Origin: Monosporascus cannonballus | Lineage: Eukaryota; Ascomycota; Sordariomycetes; Xylariales | Reading direction: 5' to 3' | DNA length: 64,000 bases | Assembly: GCA_004154925.1 (NCBI GenBank) | Contig: QJNS01000007.1 | Location: 124,001-188,000 of the forward strand | Position numbers and translations under genes: made by a program | Shown here: positions 62,237 through 64,000 of the stretch, piece by piece | Layout: the number at the start of each line of letters is the position of its first letter | Position numbering within the stretch: the stretch's first letter is position 1 | Notes under the pieces: model-generated | What the model was told of the DNA's origin: nothing | What the model saw: the letters and a program-made list of their open reading frames with translations, nothing else | Databases searched by the model: none

Positions 62237-64000
62237 TGTGGAGTAATTGTGGGCTTATGTGAAGCTGTTACGTAGGGTAGAGATAGTGTGCGAGAGTGAG
62301 GGTAAGAGTGAGTGGGAGACGGCAAGTATAAAACGACGAAGATATCGGAAGTGTCCTCGTCGAGTAGTAATTGGCGATAGGTGAATAACAAGCGATGAGA
62401 AGAATACCCGTGATTGTATCTAGGATACTCTCGAGGTGTTCAAGAGGTTAGGAAGTTTGCCTAACAGAGAAGGTTTGTGAGGAGGGAAGGAAATGAATTC
62501 ACCAGGGGAAGAGGCGGCCAGGCGAGTTTATATGTATGTGGCACAACGGCAGGAAAGCGAAGTGAGAACTTGGGGAAATAGCAGAGCCACGATCCAGGTG
62601 AGTTTGTGGAGGGGCCGGGCTGGAGTTGCATGTAAGTTGGGGATCAAGAGCAAAGCGGAATGCATGCAGGTGGTGTCCTACAACATCACTAAAACACGAA
62701 GTACCTATACATACAATCAGCACCATAGCTGGGCCTTCCGGGTTGGGTCTTATTTACGCTTACATGTATGTAGGCCATGTGTAATTAGGTATGTAAAGCG
62801 GTCAACGGAATATTGATAAACCACACGTTGCTACGGTATAGATACCTAGGCACATACTATGGCATATTTCTAAACCTCATTTTCCGAACCTGAATTGGCG
62901 CCCGGTATCATACCTTTGGGAGTAACTTCTCCACCTTGCTGTTCCTCTCTGTATAAAACGTGCGTGTATGGTAAATGATTAGTATAATTATATGTCGGCA
63001 ATGGGTCCAATCCGGTACCCTTCTTGTCTGCATCGGCTGATTGCGGGGTTTTCTGGTTCTCTAGGTACATGTCGTATTACACCATATAAAGAGCCATTAG
63101 GCTCGGTAACGTCCTGGTATCTACATACCATATGCTGGCAACGATTCCAATGTCATTGCATACCTAGGTAGAATACGCAGGCAACCTCCGTCAAAACTAG
63201 CACTTTCAATATTGACTTCCAAAGCACCTGTCTCATCCTGTGCATACATAGGTACCTCGTACATTAGGCATTACCCACTATGTAGGTACCGTACTGGTGC
63301 CCTATTTTACGTCACTCTAAGGGGCTGGTAAAGTGCTAAACCAATAAAAGGCGGGAGGAACTCCGCTTTGCACCGATTTGATGAGGCGGAGTTGCAGCTA
63401 CGGGACCCTGAGACTTTCCCGTATCTAGGTAGGAAAACATCATGATCTGTATCATACATTTGTGCAGAAGCCTCGCCGTCAACTCGTCATTGATCCATAT
63501 TTCCCTGTGCTTTGCCGCAGCGCACGCGTCAAGAGAAACCATAAAGTGCTGGATCCGCCCACCAGCGGCGTCTCGGCGTGTGTTAACCGCGAACTTCCTG
63601 CTGGCTCAAGTACCTGCTAGAAGATATCTCGTAGTATATACACAAGAAACGGTTGGTCAACCGCGTTGCCTGGCTTCAGAGAAGCGCTGAATACTTAGTA
63701 TTTCCTAGTACTGTATTAAAGTTGGGAGTAAGCGTTTCTCGTCTCCCCATCACATGTTATCTCGCGAGATATCCCATGCTGATCTGCGTCGTAGTAGTTG
63801 CCGGAGGGCTTTATATGCCGTCCATTGAGGTCCCTCGGAAGGCCATGTTAACCGACGGAAAAGAACAGCAAACTGCCCGAAGAACGACAAATTTTCGGCC
63901 ACGGCACTTACCACATTAGTAAAGTATACCAGTCAGGCTCTCCTACGACAGCAGTTTCTCAGCCGACCTACTGAGTACCAGGCCGAATTTTAAAATCCCT
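62237..64000. other. Upstream region of the mannitol dehydrogenase gene; no further gene seen
   Basis: About 1.76 kb. The first 300 bp must hold the promoter and leader, which are purine-rich on the plus strand. The remainder has several short open stretches (for example 62,493-62,816 + and 63,442-63,690 +) without domains or typical starts. TACCTAGGTA-type palindromes recur (62,843-62,850, 63,161-63,170, 63,250-63,257, 63,283-63,290). The base composition is ordinary and there is no sign of RIP. Confidence 0.55.
63161..63170. repeat. TACCTAGGTA palindrome, one of several
   Basis: A perfect 10-bp palindrome. Related words (ACCTAGG, AGGTACCT, TAGGTACC, CCTACCTA) cluster in the intergenic regions at 54.86-54.92, 56.57-56.62 and 62.84-63.43 kb and seem absent from the coding exons. 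Confidence 0.4.

Overview
The window reads as a chromosome segment of a filamentous ascomycete, most likely a Sordariomycete or close relative. The genes have short introns with CTAAC/CTAAT branch sites and GC-rich codon use. The proteins are clearly fungal: a BLI-3-like flavoprotein, a TAP-like secreted hydrolase, a fungal mannitol-1-phosphate dehydrogenase and beta'-COP. Next to them lies a long tract of transposons wrecked by C-to-T / G-to-A change, the mark of repeat-induced point mutation (RIP). I cannot name the species.

Region 1 (1 to about 49,130) is an extremely AT-rich, gene-free isochore made of nested, RIP-mutated transposons. From left to right: (a) a Fot1/pogo transposase remnant (1-1882) split by a solo LTR with an ATAT duplication; (b) a badly decayed Ty3/gypsy element 'A' (about 6.25-17.4 kb, minus strand); (c) a structurally complete 5.6-kb chromodomain Ty3/gypsy element 'C' (19,497-25,086, plus strand) with 190-bp LTRs and an ACCAC target duplication; (d) an older element 'E' (about 25.1-27.4 and 45.6-48.9 kb); (e) a related element 'D' inserted into E (27,398-45,546, 393-bp LTRs, TCGTC duplication); (f) a second, less decayed copy of the A family, 'B' (32,974-44,586, 274-bp LTRs, ATAT duplication), inserted into D. 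So B lies inside D and D inside E. No intact reading frame of useful length survives.

Region 2 (about 49,130-49,450) is a sharp isochore edge with four copies of a roughly 30-bp hairpin repeat, which become more RIP-like toward the AT-rich side.

Region 3 (49.5-64 kb) has normal base composition and five genes: bli-3-like (+, 50,100-50,825), a decayed TAP-like serine hydrolase (-, 53,848-51,526), a typical 2-Cys peroxiredoxin (+, 55,391-56,159), coatomer subunit beta' SEC27 (-, 60,048-56,992) and mannitol-1-phosphate 5-dehydrogenase (-, 62,236-61,037). They are unrelated housekeeping or stress genes, not a cluster or operon.

The most interesting observation is in the bli-3-like gene. Its second exon carries an in-frame TGA where I recall the family having a tryptophan. 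The TGA is followed at once by CTA, the known UGA-CUA readthrough context, and then by 74 more codons with coding character. This suggests programmed stop-codon readthrough, with a recent nonsense mutation or a base-call error as the alternatives. Second is the TAP-like gene, which has lost its nucleophile (Ser to Asn), has a 1-nt frameshift and has an abnormal junction at the oxyanion loop, yet keeps the rest of its seven-exon structure.
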